From: Vicugna pacos
Taxonomy: Eukaryota > Chordata > Mammalia > Artiodactyla > Camelidae
Reading direction: 5' to 3'
Assembly (NCBI RefSeq): GCF_048564905.1
Contig: NC_133001.1
Location: 59,825,243 to 59,889,242 of the forward strand
DNA: 64,000 bases
This document shows, piece after piece, positions 1-11,935 of this stretch; positions within the stretch are counted from its first letter, which is position 1, and every line of letters begins with the position of its first letter. Made by a program: the position numbers and the translations under genes. The notes beneath the pieces are model-generated. The model did no database searches, was not told where the DNA came from, and saw only the letters and a list, made by a program, of their open reading frames with translations.

Positions 1-3000
1 ACATCTTTTTTTTTTAATAACTTAAAACAATTGGAAACAAACTTTTGGTTAGTGTTTTCATACGAAGCTGGTTTTCAGAGCTCCGACACTGATGCTGGGT
101 GGGAAACGCCTCTGTCTCACTGTCCTGTGTCGTGTCCGGGGCGAGCCAGGCTCCCACTGCCGGTGGCTTCCAAAGGCGGGTGAGTCTTACGCACCCTCAC
201 GTCCACTGCAGGTCAGTGGACGGGGGGGACAGGGTCTGCTTTGTACAGCTACTCAGGCTCCCAGGCTAAAGGGCCGTTTGGGGTCACTTATCTTCCAAAT
301 GGGGCGCTCTTTGGCTTTCCTACCGTGTTCAACAAACCGCTCCGTACATTCAGTGGCTTCAAGTGGCTGGGATTTCTCGTGGGTCCTCCTGGGCTGAATG
401 GCGAGTCGACGTTCATTTCAAGGATGCCCCGAGATGGGGCAGATGTCGCGGCCTCACTACTGTGTCCGGCTGTCAGTCCTGTGTGTTGACTGGGTGACCC
501 GCTGCTCTTCTGTCTCGTCTGTCCCTCTGGCCTGGGCTCCTCTGTGGCGTGGAGACCCAGGGCCGCAGATCGAGAGCAGAAGCCCCAGAATCCAGAGCCC
601 ACACACACCACTGCTGCCCTTACCCTGGTCGCGCCCAGCCTGGGTTCAAGGGGAGGGAAGCAGACCCACCTCTTGGAGGAAAGAGTGCCGAGAACTGTGG
701 TGCGCTCCCCGGGCCGCCCCCTGCACGTCCGAGGACGGTAACGCTCAGGACAGAGGCCTGAACCAGCGGGACTAGGTCGCCCTGAACCTTGGGGCACTGC
801 CTCTGAGGTCACGCCGCAGCGGACAGGGAGGCTTCTGTCCTGACGTTTCTGTTTCAGGCCAGAAGTGGTGTGTGTCGCTTGGTGATTGGCCAGGACAGGA
901 CTCGCGTCCCCATGGAATGACAAAGAGGAGAAGAAATATGACAACGTAGGTGGGGTTGGTGAGAAATACCGTCACTGTCGCACACACCCTGAGGTCACGG
1001 GGCCGCGCCCTTCTGCCCCGCTAACTTTCCAGCAGGATCTACAAATTCCTTCAGGTAAAATCGATTCATGGGTAAGTGTTCGCCATAGCTCTAACCCCAC
1101 CCTCTGTGCGTGGGCTCCGAGCGCCCTCGGTTTAATTCTGATTTCTTCTCTAAGCGTATTTAGCTGGCACCACGGCGCTCACGGAATCCCGGGTTAATTT
1201 GATTTGGATCCACTAGTTACAAAGTATGTTACTGAGGAAATCACCCACCTCCCCTTAGCTTCAATGTTCTTATTTTAAAAATGTAGGCAACCATTTTTAT
1301 TTCCCACATTTTTTGTTTTTAGTATGAAAAAGGATAAATCCCACGAAAACAGTGCAAAGTGCAGGATCCGATATGCATGTTCTTTTTATTATTTTATCAA
1401 GGGGAGTCTAATCTCTCAGCCCAAAGGACAGGTAGCGTTGTGGACCGCAGGCACCTTGCACAGACCGTGACCTGGGTGGTCAGATGGAGTGAGGGCTTTT
1501 AGAAAATGGGACAGAAGCGCACAACGGTGGGCGGGGAGACAGGGCCGCCTGAGCCCAGCGTCTCAGGGGTGAAGCAGTCACCCCCGTGGTCAGGCCCGGT
1601 GATTCCCGCCGCCTCTCCTCCCAGCTCCCAGACACGGCTCCCCCCCACCTCCGCCCGAGGTCTGGGGTGTCTGGACCGTGTCCACTGTCTCGCCCTCCTG
1701 GCCGCCTGGCGGCTTCCTCTCCCTCTGGGACCCGGGGTGCTGATGCCTCCCCTCCCTGCCGCTGCCGCCAAGGGTGCCGCCCTCCATGCGGACCCCAGGG
1801 ACCCCAGGGTGGCCCCGGAGCAGCAGCTGCTGGCACCCGGACATGCTTTAGGGGTCTCCCCACTTTTGTTCTTACTCAATTCTAATTTCATCCCCCGAGG
1901 TTTTAGGGTGGGTCCTAGGGGCACGGCCCTAGGACAGCTGAGAGACAGCCCTTGTCCTGAGACCCAGGCCTGCCCCGACCCTGCCCATCTCCGCCCTGGT
2001 CGTCTTCCCAGGAGGCTTCTCTGTGCCTCAGGCAGCAAGACGCCAGGAAGGACAGCCTCTGTGGGGCCCGGGGCTCCCCCGGGCCTGCCAGCTCCTTAGG
2101 GTGCCTGCCCGCTGGCCTCCACCCAGGAGGCGTGACTTGCATTCGGTCGCCGGGTAAGCGCGCCCTGAGTTCTGCCTGAGCCGGGCGACTGGCCGGCAAT
2201 GAGCTACGAGGCGGAGTGTGCCTTCCAGGGGCTTCTGTCCCACTGCAGAGACAGACTCGGTGTCCCCAGGTGCGATGATCTGCAGTGACGGTCCTCCGGG
2301 CGGCTTCCAGACAGGCCCCCGGGGGCTGTGTTTCCAGGTCTCAGCAGAAAACGTAGGGGAGCAGGGAAGATGGGTACCTCTGTGAGCTGACCTTTCTGCG
2401 TGAAGCACCTCTGACCCTCGAGCACCCCTGGTCACAGAGAGGCCAAGTCACTCACGCTGCTTCCACCCCAGCGTGACGGGTGTTTTCACGTCCCTCGTTC
2501 GCGGTCGCAGAACTAGGCCCGAGAGCGAGGCTGGACCCCGGCAGCGGGCAGTGGGGAGCGTGGTTTGTTTGGTCTGTAGGCTGGTTTACTGTGTGATGAG
2601 CACCCCACGTCCCTGCAGACAAAGCAGCGTCTTCCAGCCGTTGGTGACACTACAGCGACGCAAAACCGACCACGGGGGGGAGCCCCCCGCCCCCCGCCCG
2701 GGGAGCTAAGCCGCTTCCCCACGCCCCCGTCTTCCGGCGTGGACCCCCTGCCCAGGGCGCTGGGGCAAGGCCTCGTGTGGTCCCCAGGCCGGTCCTCTCA
2801 GAGGACAAGTCCGCTCTGCCTGCAGCTCAGGTGACTGTGAGCTCCAGGGAGCCTCTGGACCCCGCCTCAGCTCAGAGTCTCCTGAGGTCCAAGCGAGCGC
2901 GGCAGAGCTGAGGGCCTGGCGTCCCCGCTCGGCCTTCACCTCCGCGTTTTCACTGAAGAGTGAGATGCTGTGGGAGCGCGGTGGCGGCTGGACCAGTGAC

Positions 3001-3321
3001 CAGCGGCCTGAGCCCTGCCACTCGGGTCTGGTGTGTCTCCTGCTCCGTGCACCCCTGCCAGGAAGCCGGTCTGATTCTCGAGAAGCTGCAGGGTCTGGGC
3101 TGGCGTCCGGCGCCTCAGGGACGCCTCAGGGCAGGGCCGTTTCTGTTGGAAGGACGCTGGTGTCAGTGGGGCGAGGCCTGACCTCAGAAGAGGGTCGGAG
3201 TGACAGGGCAGAGACAGACGCCCCTTTCACACTGAAGCACAAAACAAAACGAGGAGGCTGGCAGGCCGGGGAAACTAGTGAAAGGACGGAGCGGTGTGTG
3301 GGCTGTGTGCCCGCCTCCCCC
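1..3321. other. Unique GC-rich sequence, no gene seen
   Basis: GC-rich, CpG-containing sequence with open frames on both strands that overlap one another and contain no recognisable domain. The longest, about 218 codons on the minus strand at 288-944, is proline, serine, glycine and arginine rich, as expected of GC-driven chance frames. I see no convincing splice-bounded exon, RNA gene or young repeat. Near 2,680-2,705 there are dense G and C runs that could fold back on themselves. Confidence 0.5.
1195..1400. other. AT-rich island in GC-rich flank
   Basis: A roughly 200-bp AT-rich patch with homopolymer T and A runs stands out from the GC-rich sequence on both sides. It matches no repeat I can name. 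It could be a worn repeat or a non-coding element; nothing in it decides between these. Confidence 0.3.
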
Positions 3322-3757
3322 TGTCTCGGGGAGGGACAGACCCAACTCCGCATTAGATCTGCTCCTTTACCTCTGACCCTGTGCTCTGCTTCCTGCGCTG
3401 TCAGGCTGGGTCTGCACCTTTTGTAAAAGAATGCCGCCGGTAGCTGGAAATACACAGGAGAGCCCCTTCTCAAGGCTCTGACCTTGACGGGTGTAACACT
3501 TTCTCATTCGTATAAAGATAAAAAGTTGCAGATCAGAGAATAACATTTGTCTTGCTGGAGGTCTATAGGAAATCGTGACCTGCCCCCTCCCCTTTTTAGT
3601 ATTAAAGGAGCCTGAATTCTGACTTGAGGAAGATGGTTCTCCAGGACGTCAGCCCCCCGTCTTCTCAGTCTGCCGGCTCTCTGAATGAAGTTGTTGTTCC
3701 TTCCCCAACATCTCGTCTCCCGGTTTACTGGCCTGTCGTGTGGACTCGCCGTCCCCA
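3322..3757 (+). mobile_element. Solo LTR of an endogenous retrovirus (fossil)
   Basis: This segment aligns by eye along its whole length with the solo LTR at 48,932-49,435. Shared blocks are an ATTAGATCTG-type 5' block, a CACCTTTTGTAAAAGAATG block, a TATA-like element in an AGTATTAAAGGAGCC context, and a 3' block following the promoter. No internal gag, pol or env sequence lies beside it, so it is a solo LTR left by recombination. The layout (short LTR with TATA and poly-A region) resembles ERV1/gammaretrovirus-type LTRs, but the family name is an inference. It looks the older or more worn of the two copies. Boundaries are good to about 10-20 bp. Confidence 0.7.
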
Positions 3758-5179
3758 GCTGGGCCCCCCAGTGGCTCCGCCGCATGTGCCCCGGGAGGCC
3801 CCCCTCCCCTCAAATCCCGTTTTCTTGCTTCTCCTTATCACAGAGGTCACAGAGTGACTTCAAAAAAAACCCTTCCCAAGTCCTGCAGGGACGCTGGGAG
3901 GGAAGGATTACAGGTTAAAAATAGTCAAGTTCCCAAAGTGCTGGGTTTCCCCCCGAGGGACGTGTGCTCTGGGGGGCGCCTGCTCCTACGCTGGCCTGCC
4001 ACTGCCCGCCCCCGCCAACGGCCAGTCCACCCAGACCGGGCTCTCTCCCTATGGGACCTCGTGCTGACACCCGCGTCACCCTGTGACTTCCAGATCCTCT
4101 GTAACTCCCCAGCCCCCGGCCCAGGGCTGGCCTCGCCCCGACCTCCCGCTCAGGCGCAGCACAACCAGAAGTCAGTGTTTCCCCCTAGATGGCATTTCCA
4201 GGACCTTCCCCTGGGGTCCAGTTTCCTGCCTGAGAGAAGCACCCTGGTCACAAGCGACGGCCACGGGCGGCGGCGTGACCCGTTCTCTAAACCCGCCAAT
4301 TCCAGGCGGTCTCTGGGGCAATAAGAAACGGTCCAGGGGCAAGGTGGCCCCATGGCCATCCTCCCTGCAAGGCTGCGGGATGAGGGTGCGCCCCCACCCC
4401 GAGCACGCCAGGGCTGCCGGTGCCCCCTGCGGCCAAGGGGTCAACCAGGCTGCAGTGTTTGTCCATCTAGCTCCTTTCATTTGTTTTCTTTTCTGAGTTT
4501 GGTAACTCGGTTTAATCCAGGTTCTTGAGATGGCAGGACCTCAGAGGTCCAGCGCTGACAGACGTGCGGTGTGAGGGCAGGCATGTCCGGCACGCAGCGT
4601 GCCGAGACCGCGCGCCCGGCCACCGGCCCCCAGGAGGAGCCGGCCCACCTGTCCTCAGACCCCCCTCCTAGGGCCTCTGGCCGAGCACCGGCCCCCGCAC
4701 CGGCTGCCCCCCTCTTCCCTGCGCTGGGCTCCTCCTTCTCCGGTGCTCGCAGGGGCAGGCTGGTGCTGGGCCCTCACACTGGACACTGAGGTCAGCTGCA
4801 CACTGAGCCACCCCAAACTCAGTGACCAAAGGCAACGGCTCAGGGTTCATTTCCTCGTATGTTCCTGGGAGGCTGGGCCCAGCCAGGTGTCCTCGATGTT
4901 CAAACGAGCAGCTACTGAGCATTTCCCGCGAGGTTCCCGGTGCCAAGGGTCGTAAGTTTGCAAAGGTGAGGACACGGCTCCCTGCTCTTCACGCACTCAC
5001 AGCGCAGGGAGAGGAGGACCAGTGAGCGTGATCTCAAGTCAGTTCTCTGGCATCGGAGGTTTTGCTTTAGGGAAATAGAGGAGGGCGGGTGGGGGGCAGC
5101 GTTTGGAAGTGCGGGGGGTCAGCTGGATCGGTGACGTGCTGGCCCGTCAGAGTGAGAACCACTGTGATGTCCTCACCTG
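3758..5179. other. Unique GC-rich sequence, no gene seen
   Basis: No recognisable coding exon, RNA gene or clear repeat. Open frames here are short and overlap on both strands. One CTCF-like site (4,421-4,440) is listed separately. Confidence 0.45.
4421..4440 (-). promoter_or_regulatory. CTCF-like core site (weak candidate)
   Basis: TGCCCCCTGCGGCCAAGG resembles the reverse complement of the CTCF core (CCACCAGGGGGCGC type), sharing the CCCCCTG run and the GGCCA end but differing in the middle. Such sites act in loop anchoring and insulation. The match is imperfect and the background is GC-rich, so chance is a real alternative. Confidence 0.25.
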
Positions 5180-5560
5180 GGCTCCGAGGGGGATTCGGAA
5201 ATGAGGGGGGGCCCCAGGGAGGAGTTGAGGAGACACCATTAGCAGGGACGGGGCATGTGGTCAAAGAGCGACCAGGAGGGGTGTTGTGGCTGGAGAGGGC
5301 AAAGTCAGAGGGCCGTCCAGGGCAGGTGATGGAGTCTGTGTCCGTTGCAAAACCTTGGTCTTGCATTCAGAGGGCAATGGGGCTCTCTGGGGGCTTGACT
5401 GCGTGGGGAGCCGTCCGTGGAAGACAGAGCCTGACGGACTGACATCGGCCGGGAGCTCCGGGTGGCCATCCAGGTGTGAGGTCAGGAGATTCGGACAATG
5501 GGTGAGGCCCAGAGGCAGTGAGCAGAGAGCTGGCTGGGTGTGTTTTAGTGGTCCGCCCCC
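5180..5560 (-). mobile_element. LINE-2 fragment, antisense
   Basis: The plus strand here resembles the reverse complement of L2. It has a GTTGTGGCTGGAG-type block, followed about 120 bp later by an AGAGGGCAATGGGGCTCT block and then a GGGGCTTGACT-type block in the expected order. The piece is strongly diverged, as is normal for L2, which stopped moving before placental mammals diversified. Ends are approximate. Confidence 0.45.
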
Positions 5561-7937
5561 CGTGATGTGGGTGTGGCTCGGGAGGCTTCCCGAGCAGCGG
5601 GGAAGAGGCCACCATCGGGGAAGGGGAGTGCAGAGTCCACTTGTGGAAACTTGGGGCCTGGAGTGTTTGAGATGCTGTGCGAGGAAGCTCCCAGGGCCCG
5701 GCCAGACCGGGGCACTGACTCCTGCGCGACCCTGAGTGGGGCCGGCAGCCACGTCTGCTGGGTGGGAAGAGCCGGGCTCAGAGTGCAGGCCCTGCCCTGG
5801 GGCTCCCCTCCTGGTCGGGGGAGGAGTCGCGGACACCCGGGGGCGAGGAAGGAACCGTGACTGCCCACATTGATGGCTGACGTCCCAGCAGGATGGTGGT
5901 GGTGACACTCTCAGGTTCTCGGAAGTCAGGCGATGGCGACTGTGCGAGGAGACGGGCAGACGCGCGCTTTCAGGATGTCCGTCAGGAGCTCATGGAGAGG
6001 ATGGTTTGATGGTGCGGGGGCCTCGTACATCGCGAGGTCCCCTGTCAGAAACACAGTCCTGGGGCGACTCCCAAGGGCACTCAGCTGTGTGGACAGCCCG
6101 GTCCGGGGGAAGGTCCCACCCCACGCACACCGCCCTCCTGCTGCCTGCGCCCCGAGTCTGTGACTGGGGCCCCCTCGGGGGGTTCCAGCGGGCGGCCAGG
6201 TGGCTCTTCCCGATTGTCCTGAGACAGACTCTCATCTCCCCCGAGGAGCAGGTGGCCATTTGCTGAAAGGGAAGTCTCCTCTGATGTGGCTCCTGTTGTG
6301 GGTCCAAGGCCCGTGGGGCCTTAGGGACCCGGGCGTTCGCGTTGGCGGGGTGAGCTCGTCCCCAGTTCCCTCCCTCGGTGGCCCTGTCAGCGTCTCTGCA
6401 TTAACAAAAACCACTGGACAGTCACCGTCTCTCGACAACCTCCCTCTTCTTGCTCCCAAATTCTATTTAAATATGTCAAACAGACTCTGGGGAAATGAAA
6501 CGCCGCTTCCAGCAGAGAGAGGAAATCCACGGCAAACCACGTTTTCTGTGCTTCGAGCCCGACTGGAAGCGCCAGCATAGCGAGCGAGGTCCCCCGTGAA
6601 GCGGAGGGACCAGGGGCCCCCGACACGTGCAGGCGTCTCTCTGCCGGCTCGGGGCCCTGCTCCCCCCGGGACAGGCAGGAGGGCTCAGAGGCTCCACTCA
6701 GGGGAGAGCCGTCCAGCCCCTCTAACGAAGGCAGCGGCAGGATGCAGGCTGGACGCTGCGGCTCAGTGAGCAGCAGGGGCCTGGGCCGCGAGAGCCGCCG
6801 TGAGCCCAGCCGTTAGCGGAAGGAGGGGGGAGGTGGAGTCAGGGCGCTGACCGTGCTGTCCCGGCCCAAGCAAGCCCGGGGTGGGGTGCAGACATGCCTG
6901 CAAGGAGGCACAAAGATGGACGAGATGGGACGTGCTCCTGGGAAGGGGCCAAGCGGAGAGGAAGGCGACAGGCTCAGGGTTTGCGCAGGCCATGCAGGAG
7001 GCGGGGCTCCAGGCGCCGCTTCTCCTCTGACATCTGGTCGACCCCTCCGTTGCCCTCTGGGTGGCGTGGGTTCCCTGGAGGGGTGGAGTCCTTAGCATGT
7101 CCCTGGATGCCAAGGGCCCAGCTGCCTCCCTATGTCCCTCGGGGCCTATGGCAAACAGATGACATACGACATTAAGACAGCTTAAGGCCTGTTTAACCAA
7201 GGGTCCATCTGGAAAGGTAGGGGCAGGGATACAGGCGACAATGGTTTACTGACCACAGGGCTGGTCAAGGCACTTGGTCACCACTGTCAGGCCTGGAGGG
7301 ACCACGGGAGGGAGCAGGTATCAGAACCAGAGGGTCACGCAGAGAAGGTGACCGCTGGCCAGTGGGGAAGGGGAAGCGTCCATGGAGACCTTGCATGGTG
7401 AAGCTGGGGACAAAGGCCCTCTTCCCCCTCGCTCCCCACAGCCTCCTGCCAGGGCTCCCCGCTGGTCAGACCTAAGGAGGGGGTGGAGAACAAGGGAGCC
7501 CATGGCTGCCATCCATGCCGTCAGCCTCGCAGGCCAAGCGCCAGCGGGGAGGGGGCGGTGCCATGAGACCGGGGCCCGGCTCAGACCTGCTCGCACTGCC
7601 TGCGTCCGCCTGAGCGAGTCACCTCTTCTCCGCGAGCTCCACAAGCCGCACCTGCAAGCGTAGATGCTGCTGCCCTGGGGACCCTGAGGGCCGCACGGGG
7701 CCGTGCACTCCCAGTGCTGGGCACATCGGCCTGAGCTCTGTCACCCTCCCGCTGCGCTGCGGCCCCCGGCTGCACCCTGTCAAGCGGCAGCACTGTGACC
7801 CTCCGGGAGGGGGGCGTCAGGGAAGGAGAGGCCCCGGCTCCTGAGATGAAGCCCTCTAGTCCGTGCCCAGAGCACTTCCGACTCCCCGCTCCCCAGGCAC
7901 TGGGGCGGGAGGGGTGCACCCCTGTGCAGCTGGGGGC
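5561..7937. other. Unique GC-rich sequence, no gene seen
   Basis: GC-rich sequence with many CpGs and overlapping chance frames. I recognise no domain, RNA gene or repeat. L2-like sequence may extend a little way into the left edge. Confidence 0.4.
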
Positions 7938-8005
7938 ATGGAGACTCAAAGTGGCCAAGCGAATGTCCCCGGGCCACACAGCTTGTGAGCAGTGACTCAG
8001 CCGTT
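7938..8005 (-). mobile_element. MIR SINE fragment, antisense
   Basis: The sequence follows the reverse complement of the MIR core: a GAGACTCAAAGTGGCCAAG block, then GGCCACACAGCTTGTGAGCAG, corresponding to the familiar 'cagagaggttaagtaact...cacacagctagtgag' stretch. MIR is a tRNA-derived SINE mobilised by L2 and is ancient. Only the core region is kept. Confidence 0.55.
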
Positions 8006-8499
8006 GATCCGATTCTGCTTCTGTGAACCGTTTTCTCCACTTGATTAAAAGTGGTAAATAAGTTAGAATCTGAAAATGCGCAGCAAAGGAGGAAGCCAGT
8101 GCTGCAGGAGGCAGCAGCCACAGCAACGCTGTGTCAGGGTCCCGAGGCACCTGCTCCGCCAGGGACGGCAGGAGTGAGTGGCGTCCCGGGAGCACGTAAC
8201 CTCAGCGCTGGCAAGGCCGAGCCTCCCTCGTGACCTGCTTTCTTCCCAGAACCGGTGTGACTGTCCTTTGAAATATGCATCAGATTTCCAAGCATGTTCC
8301 CAGCCATCCCTCTCCTGGACGCCTGGCGCGGCTGGCAGGCAAATCAATTGGTCCAGCAGCTCCGCCGTCCAAGACACAGAGCTGAGCTGACATCTTCCAG
8401 TGAAGCCCCAGAGCTTCGAGCCTGGGCACCTGGGTCTGTTCAATGCAGAGCAACAGGCAGGCGTGGGGACGGCTGTCAGCCGAGCAGTGAAAAGGGACA

Positions 8500-8818
8500 A
8501 GCAGCTATGTCAAAAATGACACGCCAGCTTCTGCTGGTCTTGCAAAAGATATCTGCCGTGATGTGACTGCGGCTGACAGCCAGCAACAGAAGTGGCTGGT
8601 TTCTGTGCTGGATTGAAATTCATCCAGCTCCCTGCGTTCACAGCGATGACTTCCAATGCTCATTCTCAGCGAGCCAGGCATGAAATATATTCACAGGCGC
8701 TACGCGGGTAGGGCCCTTTGGAGTTATTTGAGGTACCTGTGATGGAAACATCTGTGCCACTTGCTCCTGTGCATTTGTGTTCCCTCGGTTTCAATTATGC
8801 AGTCAAAGAATCTTTGGG
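8500..8818. other. Balanced-composition island, candidate conserved non-coding element
   Basis: About 300 bp of lower-GC, complex sequence with no repeat I can name and no open frame of note, directly beside a GA-rich run. It contains ATGAAATATATTCACAGG and TTTCAATTATGCAGTCAAAG, homeodomain/POU-like AT-rich cores. Such islands within GC-rich, gene-poor DNA are often conserved enhancers, but only a cross-species alignment could show that. Confidence 0.3.
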
Positions 8819-8920
8819 CAAGAGAAGGGGAGAGAGGGGGGTGGCAGGAGAGAGAGAGAGAAAAGGAAAGGGAGAGAGAGAGAGAGGGAGGGAGAGGGAG
8901 GGAGAGGGAGGGAGGGAGAG
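8819..8920 (+). repeat. GA-rich simple repeat, (GAGA)n grading into (GGGA)n
   Basis: An almost unbroken purine run on the plus strand: AGAG repeats, then GGGAGAGGGA and GGGAGGGA units. On the minus strand it creates a low-complexity Ser/Leu/Pro frame (8,724-9,005), which is an artefact. Long homopurine tracts can adopt triplex structure and are replication-slippage hotspots. Confidence 0.9.
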
Positions 8921-9236
8921 GCCGCTGCTGTGGCTCTCTCCTCCTTGGGAGAGTGGGTGCCCGGTCAGATGTCTGAACAGGGCGGGTGGAAGCAGAGGGA
9001 GGCACACTTTCATCTTCTGCAAGGACACAGGGATGCTCTCGCTTGATGCAAATGAGGTTGATCTAAAAGCATCTCCCCGTGTCCTGCCAAGCTTCCTGGG
9101 GCCGCCTAACCGTTCTCTTGGTGTGACAAGTAAAGGGCGAGTTTGCCGAGAGCACATCTGTGAGCAGCAGTAATTGAGAGGGACGCCCGCAGCCGTGGGG
9201 TGGGGAGGGGGCCGCAGGTGGAGGAAAACACATGCT

Positions 9237-9254
9237 GGGGCTGGGGCTGGGGCT
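9237..9254 (+). repeat. (GGGGCT)n short hexamer array
   Basis: Three full GGGGCT units in tandem. G-rich hexamers of this kind can form G-quadruplexes, though with only GGGG runs spaced by CT this is a short example. It runs straight into an alternating purine-pyrimidine stretch at 9,255-9,292. Confidence 0.85.
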
Positions 9255-9292
9255 GTGCGTGTGCGCATGCATGCTCGTGTGCACACGTGTGT
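9255..9292. repeat. Alternating purine-pyrimidine tract (Z-DNA candidate)
   Basis: GTGCGTGTGCGCATGCATG followed after a short break (CTCG) by TGTGCACACGTGTGT. GT/GC alternation of this length favours left-handed Z-DNA under negative supercoiling. It contains GTGCAC and GCATGC palindromes. Confidence 0.6.
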
Positions 9293-11935
9293 AACTTCCC
9301 ATTTCCTCACCACCCGTGTTTCTAGCTCCATAGCCTTGGGGAGGCCCATCTCCCCATTTGTTCTCTTGTGGGGAAGCACAGTGTGTGTGGGAGACAGAGA
9401 AGGGCCGAGGGTCACACCACGGGCAGAAGTGGTCCCCCAGAAACTGGCTGGAAAAGCCCGTCATCCCTCTTGCCCTCGGGGGCTGCTCCCCTCCCCCCAC
9501 GCCGGCGAGCTGGTGGGTCTCAGCTCTCAGGGGTCCGGGTGCGGCTGGGGCACCGCTGGCTCCCTGTCCTCTCTCTGGGGCTGCAGAGAGCACTGTTGGC
9601 TTTGCCCATCGGCAGACACACCCGTCCACTCTCAGCTCTTGAATCTAATAGCTAATAGCTTTGCAAGAAACATCCATCAATTCCTGGAGCCGCCTTAGAC
9701 GCCTGCTTGTTGTGGGAAATGTGGGAAGTCTGGTCCTGGTCGCTCCCATGGCAAGGAAGGCTGCCAGCCAGACACGGGGAGGCAGAGGCTGTCGCCCTGG
9801 GGTTCTGGACCCCTGGGTCCCCTTTCAGCCACTTCCCCGGAGGTGGGGTATCGACTTCCACTCGGGGGGGGAGGATGACGGCTGTCCCATGGATGAGGGA
9901 GGAAGGGCTGAACGTTTAGCCACACGTCCGGGAGCAGCAAGGTCCGGGCTCGGCAGGTCTCCAGGCAGGTGCTACCCGTCCCGCAGGCACCCCCACTCTG
10001 CCCTCTGAGCCGTCAGCCAGCCTCCATCTGCCCCACGCCTGCCCCCTCGTCCACCTGCCCCGCACCTTAATCTCTGCACTCCTGGCCTTCGGCTTCCGCC
10101 CACGTCCACCCGTGGGCGGCTCCAAGAGGGATCACGGCCCGGAGTGAGGTGGGGGTGTTGGCGCCTCCCTGCGGGGTTTCCACTGCCTGGCCATGTGCGT
10201 CAACCCTGGGCCCAGCTCTGGCCAGCGTCTCGTAGCCTCTCTTTGTTACTTCCCCGGTGGCTGTGACGTGTGACCACAAACCTGTCTTACCATCTGGAGG
10301 CCGTGGTGTGAAAGCAGTGCCTGTGGGGCTGTGTTCCTCCGGGAGGCTCGGGGAGGAGCTGTCTCCTGGCCTTTCCCAGCTCCTGGAGGCGCCCGCATTC
10401 CTCGGCTTGTGGCCCCTCCCTCCATCTTCAGATCCTTCTCCCGCTCTCTGTCTCTTTCGCCTCTGCCTCCGTCCTCACCTCCTCTGCTCTGCCTCTGATC
10501 CCCTGCTGCCCCCCCACGAGGACCTGGGGATGAGGCTGGGTCACCAGGTCATGCAGGCTCCTGTCCCATCTCGGCATCCTGCAGAGCCCCATTGGCCACA
10601 TAAGGTACCACACTGCAGGTCCTGGGGATCAGGCGGGGGAGGCGTTGGGCCTGTCCCTGCACTCCCGCCCCGTGGACCCGGGTGGCAGAGCAGCCCCACT
10701 ACCAGCCCTGGGACCCTGACGGTTCCTCTCTCCTACTCTGCGCCCAGGCCTCAGAACTGACCCTCCCACTAAGAGCTTCTCAAATGATCAATGTCTGCTG
10801 GTTCCATGGCTCTTCCTCCTTCCAGCCCGTCAGGACCCCCAACGGCGTGTTCTTATCTGAGCTCAGATCCAGAGCCCAGAGGTGCCTGCTCCCGTCTCTG
10901 CTTTCCTGTTCAGAACCCCCCGCACGACTGCCCCCGCAGGCTGCCCACCCCCGCCGGAGCCCGCTCTGGAGGGGCTGAGGGGACATCCTGTGCTGGATAC
11001 GGAAGGAAGGCGCCTGGGCTGCCCTAACCCCGCGGCACTGATGCCACGGCAGCTGCTGTCGCCCGCCGGCCCCACCAACGGGACCCCAGCACCAGCACAC
11101 AGCGCCGTCGCCCACTTAGGGCCTGGCTCCTCCACGAGACCATGCGGTTCCAGGACCAGGTGCCAGGACTCACCGGTCCTTGGATGCCTGGGGTCGCACA
11201 TGAGACACGAGGGTCTCCTTCCCTCCTACCCCTTTCAGCTCTCAGAGCATCTTGCTCAAGTTACATACTTAGCAGCCACCACATTCTCTAGGCCAGAGCG
11301 CCTGGCGGTCCCCCCGAGACCCAGACCCGCGCACGGGCAGCTCTGCGGCCCAGCCTGCTGGGCGGAGGCACTAGGCGGGCGCACGAGGGCTGGTGGAATC
11401 GACCTGAAAATTGTGAAGCCCACCGGTTTCTCTCGGGTGTTTCTCCCAGTGGGGCCCTCGCCTTTCTCCCTCGGCCATCCTCATGGCCAGAGCCACTGCC
11501 GCTGCCTCGGAGGCACAGACCCAGAACGTCCTGCTGAGGTGGGAGCCGCTTGGAGCTGGGAGGCGGGTACTGCGTGCGCCTTAGAAGTCAAAGAGGGGGA
11601 AAGGAGGATTTCAGCACAAGGACCGGGCTGGGAGTGGGGTCTCAGCGCAGAGCGATGGGCTTGTCGGCACCTGGGGGTCTGTCCCGACTCCAGGCCTCCC
11701 CCTCCCCACTTTCAGGTCTCAGGTTTGCTCAGGGGGAGCGGGTGAGTAACCTAGAGGTGGGTTCCTCACGCCGAGGAGGGAAGACCCCAGGGAGAAAAGG
11801 GGCAGGAGGAGGGGACACGTGCCCGTGCGCACAGCCAAGCCAGCTCTGCTCCTGCTGCCAGGACCCCGACCCCACCGCCAAGGCAGCCAGCCGCTGGGGG
11901 CAGCACGGCTGTTGCTGAACATGTGCGTGTGAGTG
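9293..11935. other. Unique GC-rich sequence, no gene seen
   Basis: Contains one of the longest open frames of the window (10,882-11,745, plus, 287 codons), but its product is Pro/Gly/Arg/Ser rich with no domain, and an overlapping minus-strand frame covers the same bases. Pyrimidine-rich stretches at 10,430-10,500 give a low-complexity look. No RNA gene or young repeat seen. Confidence 0.45.

Noticed and set aside
288-944. 218-codon minus-strand open frame near the start
   Set aside because: GC-driven composition (Pro/Ser/Gly/Arg), no domain, overlapped by plus-strand frames; looks like chance.
1207-1219. GGATCCACTAGTT, resembling a cloning-vector polylinker
   Set aside because: Only about 13 bases match, flanks do not continue into vector sequence, and the surrounding DNA is ordinary; treated as coincidence.
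8724-9005. Ser/Leu/Pro-rich minus-strand frame
   Set aside because: Artefact of the GA-rich simple repeat.
10882-11745. 287-codon plus-strand open frame
   Set aside because: No recognisable domain, low-complexity GC-rich residues, and long frames also open on the other strand.
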